From the NCBI GenBank assembly GCA_029215795.1, contig JARDYH010000002.1, positions 11,215,001 through 11,279,000 of the forward strand: a DNA stretch of 64,000 nt. Reading direction: 5' to 3'. Made by a program: the position numbers and the translations under genes. Positions 53,525 through 63,465 of this stretch are shown piece by piece; position 1 is the first letter of the stretch, and every line of letters begins with the position of its first letter. A model generated the notes under the pieces. The model was not told where the DNA came from. It worked only from the letters and a program-made list of their open reading frames with translations, and ran no database searches. Origin of the DNA: Anniella stebbinsi (taxonomy: Eukaryota; Chordata; Lepidosauria; Squamata; Anniellidae).

Positions 53525-54402
53525 CAAAGATACCCAACTTTAAGTACAATCTGATGGGATCTGAGCTGGTGGTGACCAACCAAGAAACAGATCTTGGGGA
53601 TGTGGTGGACAGCTTGATGAAAATGTCAGCTCAGTGTGCAGCTGCTGTAAAGAAGGCAAACTCCACGTTAGGCATTATTAGAAAAGAAATTGAGAACAAA
53701 ACTGCCAGTATCATACTGCCTTTCTACAAATCCATGGTGCAAGGGCACTTAGATTACTGGGCACAGTTTTGGTCACCACACTAACATAACGATACTACAG
53801 AGCTGGGAAAAGGGCAGAAAAGGGCAACTAAAATGATCAAGGGGCTGGAGCACCTCCCCTATGAGGGAAGGTTACAACAGCTGGGATTGTTCAGCTTGGA
53901 AAAATGGAGGCTAAGGGGAGACCTGATAGAGGTGCACAAAATGATGCATGGTGTGGAGAATGTGGACAGGGAGGCATTTCTCTCCCTCTTCCATAATACT
54001 AGAACCCAATGGGGTCATTCCATGAAGCTGATGGGTGGGAGATTCAGGACAGATAAAAGGAAGTTATTCTTCACACAATGCATAGTTAAGCTATGGAATT
54101 CACTACCACAAGATCTGGTGATGGCCACCAATTTGGATGGCTTTAAAGGGGGGTTGGATAAATTCCTGGAGGAGAAGGCTATCCATGGCTACTAGTCCTG
54201 ATGGCTAAGTGCAACCTCCAGTATCAGAAGCAGTAAGCCTATATATACCGATTGCTGGGGAACATGGGTGGGAGGGTGCTGTTGCACCATGTCCTGCTTG
54301 TGGTTCCTGATTGACAGCTGTTTGGCCACTGTGTGAACAGAGTACTGGACTAGATGGACCCTTGGTCTGATCCAGTATGGCTCTTCTTATGTTCTTAAGG
54401 TT
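53525..54402 (+). mobile_element. CR1 LINE 3' part
   Basis: Two adjacent frames (53554-53784 and 53833-54195) carry the CR1 RT C-terminus: DLGDVVDSLMKMSAQCAAAV, IILPFYKSMVQGHLDYWAQFW, then EGRLQQLGLFSLEKWRLRGD, GGRFRTDKRKLFFTQ and LWNSLPQDLV. An in-frame stop after SPH at 53782 and divergence show it is dead. The 3' UTR ends GATCCAGTATGGCTCTTC and TTATGTTCTTA. It is 5'-truncated. Confidence 0.9.
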
Positions 54403-54646
54403 GCTATGCAGCAAAACACCCTATATATTCCCCAGGATTCCAGGGCCTGCTCCAAGTGTGAGGGACCCCAATGTGCCCTCTGGTGGGCCTCTCCTCCATC
54501 AATGGACCTTACCAGGCTTCCCTTGTGATGACTAAACTCAGCTCTCCTCTGCTTGAAGCACTGGCTTACTCATAAACCATGCACATTAAGCGGGGATCCA
54601 GCCATGGGCCATGCCAGGCCTCTGGGGCCCCAGCAGCAGCCCAAGG
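54403..54646. other. Unique DNA between CR1 and the GC-rich element
   Basis: No signature. It ends in ATATCAGG, the presumed left target site of the next element. Confidence 0.4.
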
Positions 54647-54654
54647 ATATCAGG

Positions 54655-55401
54655 TAGGGGTGTGCACGGACCCCCCGGATCGGATCGGGACCCGGATCGG
54701 GACCTCCAATTTTGTCCCGGACCGGTTCGGACAAAATCGGAGGCCCCCCGGACCGGATCGAGTCCGATCCCGACCCAAAAATCGTACATTTTTGGATCGG
54801 CCGCCATTTTTTTCCCCATAGACTTGCATTGCAATGCAAGTCTATGAGGAAAAAATGGCGGCGGGTGGCTGAGGGGGGGCCTAACTCCCTCCCCCCCCCC
54901 CGGGGCCGTCCGCTGTGGACGGCCCCGGCAGGTAAGCCCCCTCCCCCGCGCTCCCTACCCCCCCTGGGGCCGCCCGCTTCCATCCGCTGGCGCCCGCGGG
55001 CGCCAGCGGATAGAAGCGGACGGCTCCGGGGGGGGGTAAGCCCCCTTCCCCGCCACTGCTTACCTTCTCGGCCCGTCTGCTCCCGTCCGGCGCCGGCGGC
55101 TACTACCAGCGGGCTCCGCGGCCTACTCTCGAGTAGCGCGCCGGGTGATGACATCACCCGGCGCGCCACCCTGGAGTAGGCCGCGGAGCCTGCTGGTAGT
55201 AGTAGGCGCTGGCGCCGGGACGGGAACCGCCGGGACGGGAAGGTAAGGGCCCCCCTCCCCCCCCCCCCGCGCGCCCCCTCCTCCCCTCCACGCACCCCCT
55301 GCTTACCTTCCCGGCCCGGCGGCTCCCGTCCGGCGCCGGCGCCTACTACTACCAGCAGGCTCCGCGGCCTGCTCTAGAGTAGCGCGCCGGGTGATGACAT
55401 C
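54655..55401. mobile_element. GC-rich palindromic hAT-like element, copy 2, truncated
   Basis: It starts TAGGGGTGTGCACGGACC, which is the right end of the 17.74-kb element, so it lies in opposite orientation. The ATGGCGGC hairpin (54800-54863), a GGCGCCCGCGGGCGCC hairpin (about 54955-55040) and a full palindromic module (55059-55247, centre GTGATGACATCAC) follow. A second module starts at 55302 and stops at its centre, GTGATGACATC (55391-55401). The far half and the other terminus are missing, so no TSD can be tested. Confidence 0.85.
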
Positions 55402-55650
55402 TGGGATGACTGTGTTAAAGGAAGAATGGCATCCAGATCAAGCACTGAGGCAATCAAAGAATGGTTCTATGTCTTTAAGGGAGATGATCCCACTTCTAAA
55501 ACTATAAATATTCTGGTTCAGCTATGCTGTGGGTTCAGAAAGCATGCCTACATGCAATTTAATTTCCATAAAGTATGTCCTTATGATGTGAAAGAAGACA
55601 CAGATATGAAGGCTCATAACAGGAAACCAAAGCTATGGTTTCCATCAAGA
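55402..55650. other. Unidentified segment between palindrome break and TATC array
   Basis: A plus-strand frame starts at 55426 (MASRSSTEAIKEWFYVFKGD), runs about 75 codons and then enters the TATC repeat, giving Ile-Tyr-Leu-Ser artefact residues. The first part looks protein-like, but I do not recognise it. It does not show a BED finger or known transposase motif. Confidence 0.3.
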
Positions 55651-55708
55651 CTATCTATCTATCTATCTATTATCTATATCTATCTATTTATCTATCTATC
55701 TATGTATC

Positions 55709-55740
<32 letters not shown>

Positions 55741-56273
55741 CTATCTATCATCTATCTATCTTTCTCTATCAACTATCTATCTATCTATCTCTATCTATTA
55801 TCTGTCTATCATCTATATTTCTATCTATCTATCTCTATCTATCTATCATCTATATTTCTATCTATCTATTTCTATCTATCTATCTATCTATCTATCATCA
55901 TCTATATTTCTATCTATCTATCTCTATCTATCATCTATATTTCTATCTATCTATCTCTATCTATCTATCTGTCTATCTATCGTCTATCTATCTATCATCT
56001 ATCTCTATCTATCTATCTATCATCTATCATCTATCTAATCTCTATCTATCTCTCTATCTCTCTCTGTCTCTCTCTCTCTATCATCATCATCTATCTATCT
56101 ATCATCTATCTATAATTCTCTCTCATCTATCTATCTATCTCTATCTATCTATCATCTCTATCTATCTATCTATCTATCTATCATCTATCTATCTATCTAT
56201 ATCTATCTATCTATCTATCTATCATCTCTATCTATCTATCTATCTATCTATCTATATCATCTATCTATCTATC

Positions 56274-56313
<40 letters not shown>

Positions 56314-56328
56314 CTATCATCTATCCAT
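55651..56328. repeat. (TATC)n array, about 680 bp
   Basis: Mainly TATC units with interspersed TATCATC, TCTC and TATATTTC variants. The two Ser-Ile-Tyr-Leu-rich frames of more than 200 codons are artefacts of this repeat. Confidence 0.98.
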
Positions 56329-56640
56329 GGGTAACTGGGTAAGGAAGCAGAGGAAAGGAGAAAGAGATTAAGGCTGGAAGTGGGCTGTTGTGACCTCTCT
56401 TAAAGGCATAGGTACATATTTCCCAGTGTGGGCTCTAAGGCAGATTGTCTCAGTGTCCCATACATTTTCTGAAATAGTGAAGCCACCATGGTTTAGTATA
56501 TAAGAATACAATGACCTTGCTTGAATAGACTAGTAGCTCAGTTAGGTCTTCATTCAGCCTTCTAACAGGGGACACATCCGTGTTCCTGTGTTTTTGAGAG
56601 ACAGTGAGTTTTTCTAAGGCTGTTAATCTGCTGTATCTGC
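56329..56640. other. Unique DNA, nothing recognised
   Basis: Minor frames only. It borders the CR1 on its right. Confidence 0.4.
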
Positions 56641-56649
56641 TGTTAATCC

Positions 56650-57112
56650 GCGGGTTCAGAGGAGGGCAACAAGGATGATTAAGGTTCTGGAAACAAAGCC
56701 CTATGAGGAGAGGTTGAAAGAACTGGGCATGTTTAGCCTGGAGAAGAGAAGATTGAGGGAAGACATGATAGCACTCTTCAAATACTTGAAAGTCTGTCAG
56801 ACAGTGGAGGGCCAGGATCTCTTCTTGATCATCCCAGAGTGCAGGACGCATAATAATGGGTTCAAGTTACAGGAAGCCAGATTCCAGCTGGACATCAGGA
56901 AAAACTTCCTGTTAGAGCAGTACGACAATGGAACCAATGACCTAGGGAGGTCGTGGGCTCTCCCACATTAGAGGCATTCAAGAGGCAGCTGGACAACCAT
57001 CTGTCAGGGATGCTTGAAGGTGGATTCCTGCATTGAGCAGGGAGTTGGACTCGATGACCTTATAGGCCCCTTCCAACTCTACTATTCTATGATCCTATGA
57101 TTCTACTTCCAG
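56650..57112 (+). mobile_element. CR1 LINE 3' end
   Basis: The frame 56675-56971 reads MIKVLETKPYEERLKELGMF, SLEKRRLREDMIALFKYLK, then NNGFKLQEARFQLDIRKNFL, the C-terminus of CR1 RT. The 3' UTR GGATTCCTGCATTGAGCAGG and CTATTCTATGATCCTATGAT is typical. It is 5'-truncated at about 56650 and the frame ends early. Confidence 0.92.
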
Positions 57113-57595
57113 TTTTATTGCAGAGCTGAGATCCAAGCACTACCAGAAGAGCATTTCCTTTCCTGCTTTACCACTACATAATCTCTAGATGGTACTGCCT
57201 AGTGGAATAGCACAATTACACGAATAGAAAAAGCATTTTCTTTCACTTTCACAAATAATACCACATGTTCCTTGCTATTAAAAAAAACTCACTAAAAGTG
57301 CTATTTTAGGAACAGAAGCAAAAATGTAATTTAAAGAACACATAAACAACTGTGAGTCAGGAATGACGAGAGCACAATAAATGCCTTGTGTAGACAACCT
57401 CGGTGAATAATTATTATCTCTTATTAGCCTTCTCCACATTTCATTTATTTACTTACTTATGGAAATTATTGTATCCCACCTTTCAGACCTAAGAAGGCCT
57501 GTTGATGGATCATCCAGGTGGTAAATGTCTTGACGCCACTACAAGAGACCCTGCAGGCCTTGTACAAAGGTAGTGTCTGGCTTCTTCATGCTTCC
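57113..57595. other. AT-rich unique DNA
   Basis: 57190-57440 is repeat-free and AT-rich. No coding frame. Confidence 0.4.
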
Positions 57596-57597
57596 AA

Positions 57598-57705
57598 TAC
57601 AGCCTTCCCCTACCTGGTGTCCTCCAAACATGTCGGATTTCAGCTCCAAGCCAGCATGGCCAATGTTCGGGAATGCTGGGAGTTGTAGTTCAAAACATTT
57701 ATATA
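57598..57705. mobile_element. Foldback MITE fragment (GGGAGTTGTAGTCC family)
   Basis: TACAGCCTTCCCCTACCTGG, then GATTTCAGCTCCAAGCC, GCATGGCCAATGTTCGG and GAATGCTGGGAGTTGTAGTTC. The right terminus is lost. Confidence 0.6.
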
Positions 57706-57774
57706 TAACACATTCCTTCCATCTCTTTTCAGAACTAAGCCTTGGAAGGAAGGAAGTGCTAAACATGGCATTTT

Positions 57775-57901
57775 GGCCTTCCCCAACCTGGTGCCCTCCA
57801 GCTCTATTGGACTACAACTGCCATCAGCCCCAGGTTGATATAGCATGTTGATGGGAGTTGTAGTATGACACAACTGGAGGGCATCAGGTTGGGGAAGGCT
57901 A
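57775..57901. mobile_element. Foldback MITE, nearly complete (GGGAGTTGTAGTCC family)
   Basis: GCCTTCCCCAACCTGGTGCC and CTGGAGGGCATCAGGTTGGG with GAAGGCTA are long inverted ends; GGACTACAACTGCCATCAG and GATGGGAGTTGTAGTATG are the inner arms. This is the best preserved copy of this family in the window. Confidence 0.75.
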
Positions 57902-58590
57902 GTTAAGAGACTGCATTTCCACTTTGCAAAACGTCCAGGACAGACAGCAATCGGGAAATGCAACTAGAGAAAAAATCCCTGTGATTTCAGAACAAAACGA
58001 AAATAAATAAATAATCCCATTTCACACAATTTAGGGGAATTCCCCCACATTATAAAAAGGCAGTGTGAAAGCGACTCTCAACCCTGCTGGTGGATCGTTC
58101 AGAGAGTAATGTGTTTGGACACCGCTGCTCCAGCCCCTGCTGTTGGTACCTTCAGGTCTCCTCCTGCTCCAGCCCTAAAAGGTAGTGACTGGCTCCTTCA
58201 CACTTCTAATATCTGACAGAAACAGCTATTGAAGTTGCAAATGCACCCGTAATCTCTATGGGAGATCAGTCAATTACAGCAAATTGAGCTATTTCATTTC
58301 TGCCTGCAAATGGCTTCCCGTTACACAAGCAGACACATTAATCTAATAACTAATGATCATATAGTTTACTAATCATACAGCGCCACGTGCAGTATCATAT
58401 CTAATTATATTTAAGATTAAGACATCTTTACGTGTGTGATCTTTGCCGGTTGCCAGCTTGGTTTAGTGGAGTGAAAACTCTATATATTAAAAAAAAATGA
58501 AAACAGAAATATAGAAGAAAAGAGGAGGGGGAGGATTCCCCCTCCCCTTTCCCTCTTCTGTCAGCTGTGATATTAATTCAGCTACTACAG
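57902..58590. other. Repeat-free block, conserved noncoding candidate at 58200-58480
   Basis: 58200-58480 has GCACCCGTAATCTC, AGTCAATTACAGCAAATTGAG, CACATTAATCTAATAACTAATG and GCGCCACGTGCAG, with no repeat signature. Such TAAT and E-box combinations in repeat-free DNA resemble conserved enhancers. Confidence 0.4.
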
Positions 58591-58624
58591 CTGGTGAAGC
58601 TTGGGGAAGGCACTCTGAATTGAA

Positions 58625-58770
58625 GCCTAAGATGCCTTCCCATATCTTAAGATCCCCAGAGGCGGCTTCTCTCTGGGTTCCTTTATCAGGGGAAGTTCCT
58701 TGTGTAGGAACAAGGGAGAAGGACTTCTCAGTGGTGGCACCCCATCATTGGAATGCCCTCCTTTAAGAAC
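58625..58770 (+). mobile_element. L2/CR1-clade LINE ORF fragment, diverged
   Basis: GGAGAAGGACTTCTCAGTGG, TGGCACCCCATCATTGGAATG and CCCTCC correspond to the RxFSVVAPxxWNAL C-terminal signature with frame damage. Confidence 0.45.
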
Positions 58771-58807
58771 ATAAGAAGTATTCGCAGCAGAGGAAGAGGT
58801 TAGGGAA

Positions 58808-58811
58808 AGAG

Positions 58812-58844
<33 letters not shown>

Positions 58845-58860
58845 AAGGAAGGAAGGGGAG
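58808..58860. repeat. (GA)n/(GAAG)n microsatellite
   Basis: GAAAGAAAGA passes into GA units, then GGAAGGAAGG. Confidence 0.95.
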
Positions 58861-59314
58861 GAGCAAAATGAAGAAATGACAGGAAACCGCACTGTAGGCT
58901 ATAGAGATCCTAAGGCTAGCTGTGGCCTAAATTCCCATGAACTAACTAACTGCAACACTGCCCCCTTCCAAATGAGACTGCATTATTCCCAACAATCCAG
59001 AGGGCCCTATGGGCCCTGTGTGCTCCTCTCTGCAAGCCTCACCCATGGAGACGACCGGGGGCTTGGGAGGAGGACTAGTGGAACTCATTCCTTTCAAGCT
59101 CTCTGAAGAGGCACCTGAGGATAGAAAGTTTGAGAACTCTTGCCATAGCTCTTTAGGAGTGTGCTGTCCTAAAAGGAACAAAGCCTCTTTTAAAGGAAAT
59201 TGATAATCATATTATATTGATCTGGTTAAGTGCACCAAATCCTGTCCAAGCCCAACCCTTGCACCAGGGCCAGATCCTCCAGATTTCTCCCACCCACGTA
59301 CATTGATGTGGAGA
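58861..59314. other. Unique DNA with LINE-like text
   Basis: 59040-59120 (GGAACTCATTCCTTTCAAGC, TCTGAAGAGGCACCTGAGG) faintly resembles another LINE C-terminus. Otherwise nothing is recognised. Confidence 0.35.
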
Positions 59315-59565
59315 AAGTGGATAGAGAACACACCTCCTTCTCCCATCATACTTCAACTTGGGGCAACTTAATGAAATTGAAATGACAATAGATTCAGGCT
59401 GACAACAGCCAAGTGTTTCATGAGAGCATCACTGATTTATGGAATTTGCTGCCCCAAAAGGTTGCAATGGCCACTTGCTTAGATGCCTTGAAAAGGAGGC
59501 TAGACAAACCCATGTAGGAGAAGGAGAAGGAGTCCATTAATGGTATAAAACATCATGGCTAACTT
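59315..59565 (+). mobile_element. CR1 LINE fragment, diverged
   Basis: GTGGATAGAGAACACACC, GGATTTATGGAATTTGCTGCC-like text and CTTAGATGCCTTGAAAAGG with GGCTAGACAAACCCATG follow the order of the 53.9-54.2 kb CR1 frame. Confidence 0.6.
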
Positions 59566-59574
59566 TAATTTATT

Positions 59575-60058
59575 TTATTAAAAACATTTTTATAGCGCCA
59601 CCTCGCCATTTCTGGCATCATGGCGCTTTACAATAATACCTAAAACTATTTCAATTAAAAACCCTCAACCCACATTAAAATGTAACCCCCCCCCCCAAAC
59701 TCTTGTAAAAATAAGAACCCCTTACAGAGGCATTTAAAACAATTGGCAGTGGAAGCTTGTCTAATCTCCAGTGGCAAATTGTTCCATAATCAGGGGCCCA
59801 CCACTGAAAAAGCCCTGGCCCCTGCACATTCCAAAGTGTAGTGGGGGACGATCAGGTCACCCTGCCCCTGAGAGTGAGTCTGCCAATGGTGGGACACAGG
59901 AGCAAGGTGAGCACTCAAGTAACCAGGTCCCAAGCAGTGCAGGGCTTTATACATAGTTAATAAAACCTTGTAGCACATCCTAGCAGCCACCGGCAGCCAG
60001 TGGCCCTCTTGAGGCACCAAAGTGATAGAGGACCACTTCAGAAGCCCCTTGACCAATA
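59575..60058 (-). mobile_element. L2/CR1-clade LINE 3' fragment, minus strand
   Basis: The minus-strand frame 59790-60056 reads GHWLPVAARMCYKVLLTMYK, ALHCLGPGYLSAHL and ECAGARAFSVVGP, the RT C-terminus. The 3' end is CGCCATGATGCCAGAAATGG with GGTGGCGCTATAAAAATG and a TTTATTTTATTA tail on the plus strand. It is inserted at the end of the CR1 fragment. Poly-C at 59686-59695. Confidence 0.8.
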
Positions 60059-60074
60059 ATAGGGATGGATGAAT

Positions 60075-60345
60075 TCACCCACAACCAATTCCACCACCAC
60101 CATTCTCCACCATTTGCGGCACTGTGCAAGATTCTTTGAGGCTCGGGAAGTGTCCAATGATGCCATCAGCTATCTGCCCTCGTCCAGAGCCTCCATTGTG
60201 CACTTTTAATGAACACACCTTCAGTCTTGTGTAAATGGGGCCTTTACAGCCACTATGTATGCAACAGGGAAAATGCGTAATTTCCAGAGCTTCCATTGTG
60301 CACAGCAATGGAGGCTCTGGATGGCGGTGGACAGCAGGTGCTCAA
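60075..60345. repeat. Foldback repeat with CCTCCATTG arms, copy 2
   Basis: GTCCAGAGCCTCCATTGTGC at 60183 and GCAATGGAGGCTCTGGATGG at 60306 are inverted arms about 100 bp apart, with AATGGGGCCTTTACAGCC and GAGCTTCCATTGTGCAC between. The order is shared with 3.23-3.40 kb, so this is an interspersed family. Confidence 0.6.
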
Positions 60346-60555
60346 AACATGGGCCTGTGAACTTGCCATGTCTAGTTAGTTGGATCCGGGATAATGGACG
60401 TGGGGGAGTCCGTTGGACTCCCGGTCTGCATCGGGCACCCGGGGACATTCCTACTAAATAGAATATCCAGGTTCAGAGGTAGTCAACCTCTGGATAACAG
60501 TTTCTGCAGAATGGGCAAAGGAGTGATGCTCTTGTTGGTTTGGCCTTGGTCTGCA
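60346..60555. other. Unique DNA, nothing recognised
   Basis: No signature. Confidence 0.4.
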
Positions 60556-60559
60556 CATG

Positions 60560-60995
60560 AAGTCCTATCAAGAATGATCGAATAGCTGATGGAGTTGGCA
60601 TGCAGAAGAAGCAGCAGGCTTGCTCTCTGTTGTTCCAGAGGACAGGACTAGAACTAATGGGCAGAAATTGCAAGGAAGCAGATTTTGGCTAACATTAGGG
60701 GAAACTGTCTAACAGTGAGGGCAGTAGATAGCGTACCTCATGAAGTAGCAGCCCCTCCTTCACAGGAAGCATTTAAGTAGAAGCTGGAGCGCCATCTGTC
60801 AGAGAAGCTGTGGCTGCATTCTGCATTGCAGAGCCTGCATTGAACAGGATGTTGGACTCTATGATTTCCAGGGTCCTTCCAACTCTATGATTCCATGCCT
60901 TGCTTGTGGGCCTCCCATAGGCATCTGGTTGGGTTCTGTGTGAAACAGTATACAGGAAGTGATGGGTCTTTGGTCTCATTTAGGAGGGCTCTTCT
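60560..60995 (+). mobile_element. CR1 LINE 3' fragments, two in tandem
   Basis: 60560-60897: GTTGTTCCAGAGGACAGGAC, GGAAACTGTCTAACAGTGAG, GGAGCGCCATCTGTCAGAG, then CCTTCCAACTCTATGATTCC. 60898-60995: TGGGCCTCCCATAGGCATC and GGTCTCATTTAGGAGGGCTC with TTCTTAC, the other CR1 3'-end type seen at 54.26-54.40 kb. Confidence 0.75.
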
Positions 60996-61079
60996 TACAT
61001 TCACAGCTTTAACCCATGGAATCCAAACCAGTATGATAGTACAAGCAGACAGGGAAGCAGGGAAAGAGTGCTCTGTTCT

Positions 61080-61215
61080 GCACCGAAAATGGATGGCAGA
61101 ATTGGTGCTGAGTGTGGCGATTCTGGTGGTTCCAGTCTGGGTTTCAGTCAGAAACAGCAAGAATTCCAAAGGAGCTATCCAAGGTTCTGAACCTAGTTCA
61201 GGGGTTTGTGTTCAA
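61080..61215. repeat. CTCTAAAGGAG foldback repeat, diverged copy
   Basis: GATTCTGGTGGTTCCAGTC, GGTTTCAGTCAGAAACAGC and AAGAATTCCAAAGGAGCTATC align by eye with the copies at 53.1 and 63.3 kb. Confidence 0.45.
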
Positions 61216-61255
61216 CACCTTCAACCGCTCCTTTGAATATCGGGATGGTTCCAAC

Positions 61256-61384
61256 TAGAGATGCGAAGGCCCAGAAAAAAAATGGAAAAGTTTGGGGGGA
61301 AATGGAAATTTTTGGGAAAAAAGGGAAAAAAAACAGTTTCCCCCTGAATTTTTCTGGTTTTTTTTCTGGTCCTTCACATCTCTA
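61256..61384. mobile_element. 129-bp hAT MITE
   Basis: TAGAGATGCGAAGGCCCAG at the left and CTGGTCCTTCACATCTCTA at the right are near-perfect inverted termini. Flanks GTTCCAAC (61248-61255) and ATTCCAAC (61385-61392) match at 7 of 8. The interior is purine-rich on the left and pyrimidine-rich on the right, so it folds completely. The TAGAGATG end links it to the TAGGGATG group at 4.88 and 17.74 kb. Confidence 0.85.
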
Positions 61385-61392
61385 ATTCCAAC

Positions 61393-61600
61393 TAAACCCC
61401 AGCATGGAATCCCAGCCCTACCAAAACCAGAGTCACCATCCTCCATTGGTCCCAAATTCTCAATGGATTTCCTCTGCAACATTGTCAGCTTGGCTCTACA
61501 ACAGGGGTGGACACAGCATCTGCAGTTTGGGGCCACAATGCCTTAAAGTCACCCAGAAAGAGAAATTGACCCATTTCCCATGCATTTGACAGAAGGACCC
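61393..61600. other. Unique DNA, nothing recognised
   Basis: 61503-61535 (CAGGGGTGGACACAGCATC) may be a decayed hAT MITE end. No partner was found. Confidence 0.35.
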
Positions 61601-62260
61601 CAATATGCAGCCATTTGAAGAAGCACAAAACTTGCCTTGATAAAAAAATATATGATTTTAATGAGCATTCATTAGCCGGGATCAAGATACTGTTAAATTG
61701 GGTTCCATGAGACTGTCCAGAAAGGAATTTATTGAGATGGCAGCAAAACCTCTGCATGAATGTTAAAATGGGAGGAGAAATGCCACGGTCATTATTATAT
61801 ACATTCCATATGTAATAGGAAAACAATTATAGATGCCTTCAAAATGGCCGTGACGCTTTTGATTGTGCTCACAATCACTCAACATTAATTTTTATTTATG
61901 GTTTGTGGTTTAATGCATGTGTGTGTGTTTAATGACATTTGCAACACGCAAGTTTGGAGTGGGAGGGTTAAAGGGAAAGGAGCTGAGCTGAGGTGGAAGC
62001 AATTGCTGATCATGTAAACAATTAGACCTTTATCCATCTTGGCCAATGAGGTCCTTTATCTGATGACAACCTCTATAGAACTGAGAAGGTCTGGCCTTCC
62101 CTCCCTCTGGGGCCATCTCAACACTTCAATCAATTCTACTCAATTACTAACAAATCTAAATGTGATTTATCTGCCCCAGAATCGTTCCAATATCAGGCAA
62201 AGATCTATCAATAAAATCCCCTAAGGTAATCTTTTTTTTTCATTCTTTTTCTTTTTTTTC
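61601..62260. other. Long repeat-free block, best conserved noncoding candidate
   Basis: There is no repeat signature for about 650 bp apart from a short TGTGTGTGT. It is rich in homeodomain, GATA and forkhead-like words: TTTTAATGAGCATTCATTAGC, ATGTAAACAATTAG, CTTTATCTGATGAC, GTGATTTATCTG and CAATTACTAAC. No frame exceeds about 110 codons. The texture is typical of conserved developmental enhancers. Confidence 0.45.
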
Positions 62261-62734
62261 CCTGGAGCTGCCAATAGAACATTTGGAGGGCTCAGAGTCA
62301 AGGAGCTGGCAAATTTTTGCTTCTCCTCCCCCCTTCTCTTTCTTTTGGTGCACTTAATTAAGTCGACAAGAACCTGTCAAGGATAATTTTCAGAGCACAC
62401 GGCCTGAACAGCTGACATTTGATAATATTACACTCTGTGTTGATTGAAATTGATTTTTGGGGGGATAGTGAGCTTCCCCAAAAAGAAAGAAAAAAAAAAC
62501 GGGGTGGGGGTGGGGGTGGAGAGGAGCTGGGAATTTCACAACTTTGTTGCCCACACATTCAAGGACAACAGCGTATTGTTTGTTAAGGTCATTGTTGACA
62601 AAGAAGATGATGGGTTTTTAAAAGCAACAGAGTTGAACAATCATAGGGCAAGGGGTATGTTATCCCAGTGTTGACAAAAGCAGCTCCCACACCAAAAAAG
62701 AAAAGAGAAGAATAGCAAATGTTGCGAGGCAGAG
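62261..62734. other. Unique AT-rich DNA
   Basis: Pyrimidine runs at 62231-62258 and a GGGGTGGGGGTGG run at 62501. No gene is recognised. Confidence 0.4.
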
Positions 62735-62881
62735 GAAGAATCATAGAATCGTAGAATAGTAGAGTTGGAAGGGGCCTGTAAGGCCATCGAGTCCAACCCC
62801 CTTCTCAATGCAGGAATCCATTTTAAAGCAGACCTGACAGATGGCTGTCCCACTGCCTCTTGAAGGCCTCTAGTGTAGTAG
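62735..62881 (-). mobile_element. CR1 LINE 3' end
   Basis: AATCATAGAATCGTAGAATAG, GTTGGAAGGGGCCTGTAAGG, CAATGCAGGAATCCATTTTA and GCCTCTTGAAGGCC read as the reverse complement of the CR1 3' end at 57.0 kb. Confidence 0.88.
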
Positions 62882-63235
62882 AGGAGGAACAGGAAGAGGA
62901 AAGGCAAGAAAGAGGCATGGCACCAAAAAGTATTATCAGCTTCTGATTTAATTTTCAACCCAGGGAAAACAAAAATCATCTCTGTTGACAGCTGTCAGCT
63001 CTTTCTGGCCTTTTCTATCTTTCCTTAAATGTAGATTACCATGGGTTGCATCCAGAATCTGCCTTCTGTGGATGGAAGGGTTCCACGAACAGAAGGTGCC
63101 TTCACCCAATTTTCACAGATCCTGCCTCCCCCTGCAACACAGCAGTCCTCATTAAGCAGGGTCCCCTGACCATCTCTGTATCATTTTCAGGGGGGGTTGA
63201 GGAGCTGCAGCAAGGAGGATGGGGTGGTGTAATCA
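62882..63235. other. Unique DNA, nothing recognised
   Basis: No signature. Confidence 0.4.
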
Positions 63236-63239
63236 GCTT

Positions 63240-63465
63240 CACCAGCCGCATTGGGGGCTGGTAGATCCGATCTCAGTGGGATGATGAATCTGCTCTGGGT
63301 TTCAATCGAAAGCAGTCAGAACTCTAAAGGAGTTTGGGGTCAAAGGGTTTCAGCACTCTGGGTAGCTCCTTTAGAGTTCTGACTGGTTCTGCCTGATACC
63401 CAGAGAGGATTCACTACCCCGTGACATTGGAGCCAACAGCCTCTACTGCCCAAACCAGTTACACA
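63240..63465. mobile_element. CTCTAAAGGAG foldback element, best copy
   Basis: AGCAGTCAGAACTCTAAAGG (63311) and CTCCTTTAGAGTTCTGACTG (63366) are perfect inverted arms around a 33-bp loop. The outer arms GGCTGGTAGATCCGATCTC with AATCTGCTCTGGGTTTC pair loosely with ATACCCAGAGAGGATTC and TTGGAGCCAACAGCC. Diverged copies are at 16.2, 53.2 and 61.1 kb. Termini and TSD are not defined. Confidence 0.65.

Noticed and set aside
55426..56342. Two frames over 220 codons rich in Ser, Ile, Tyr and Leu
   Set aside because: They translate the TATC microsatellite in different frames. Only the first 75 or so codons of one of them precede the repeat.
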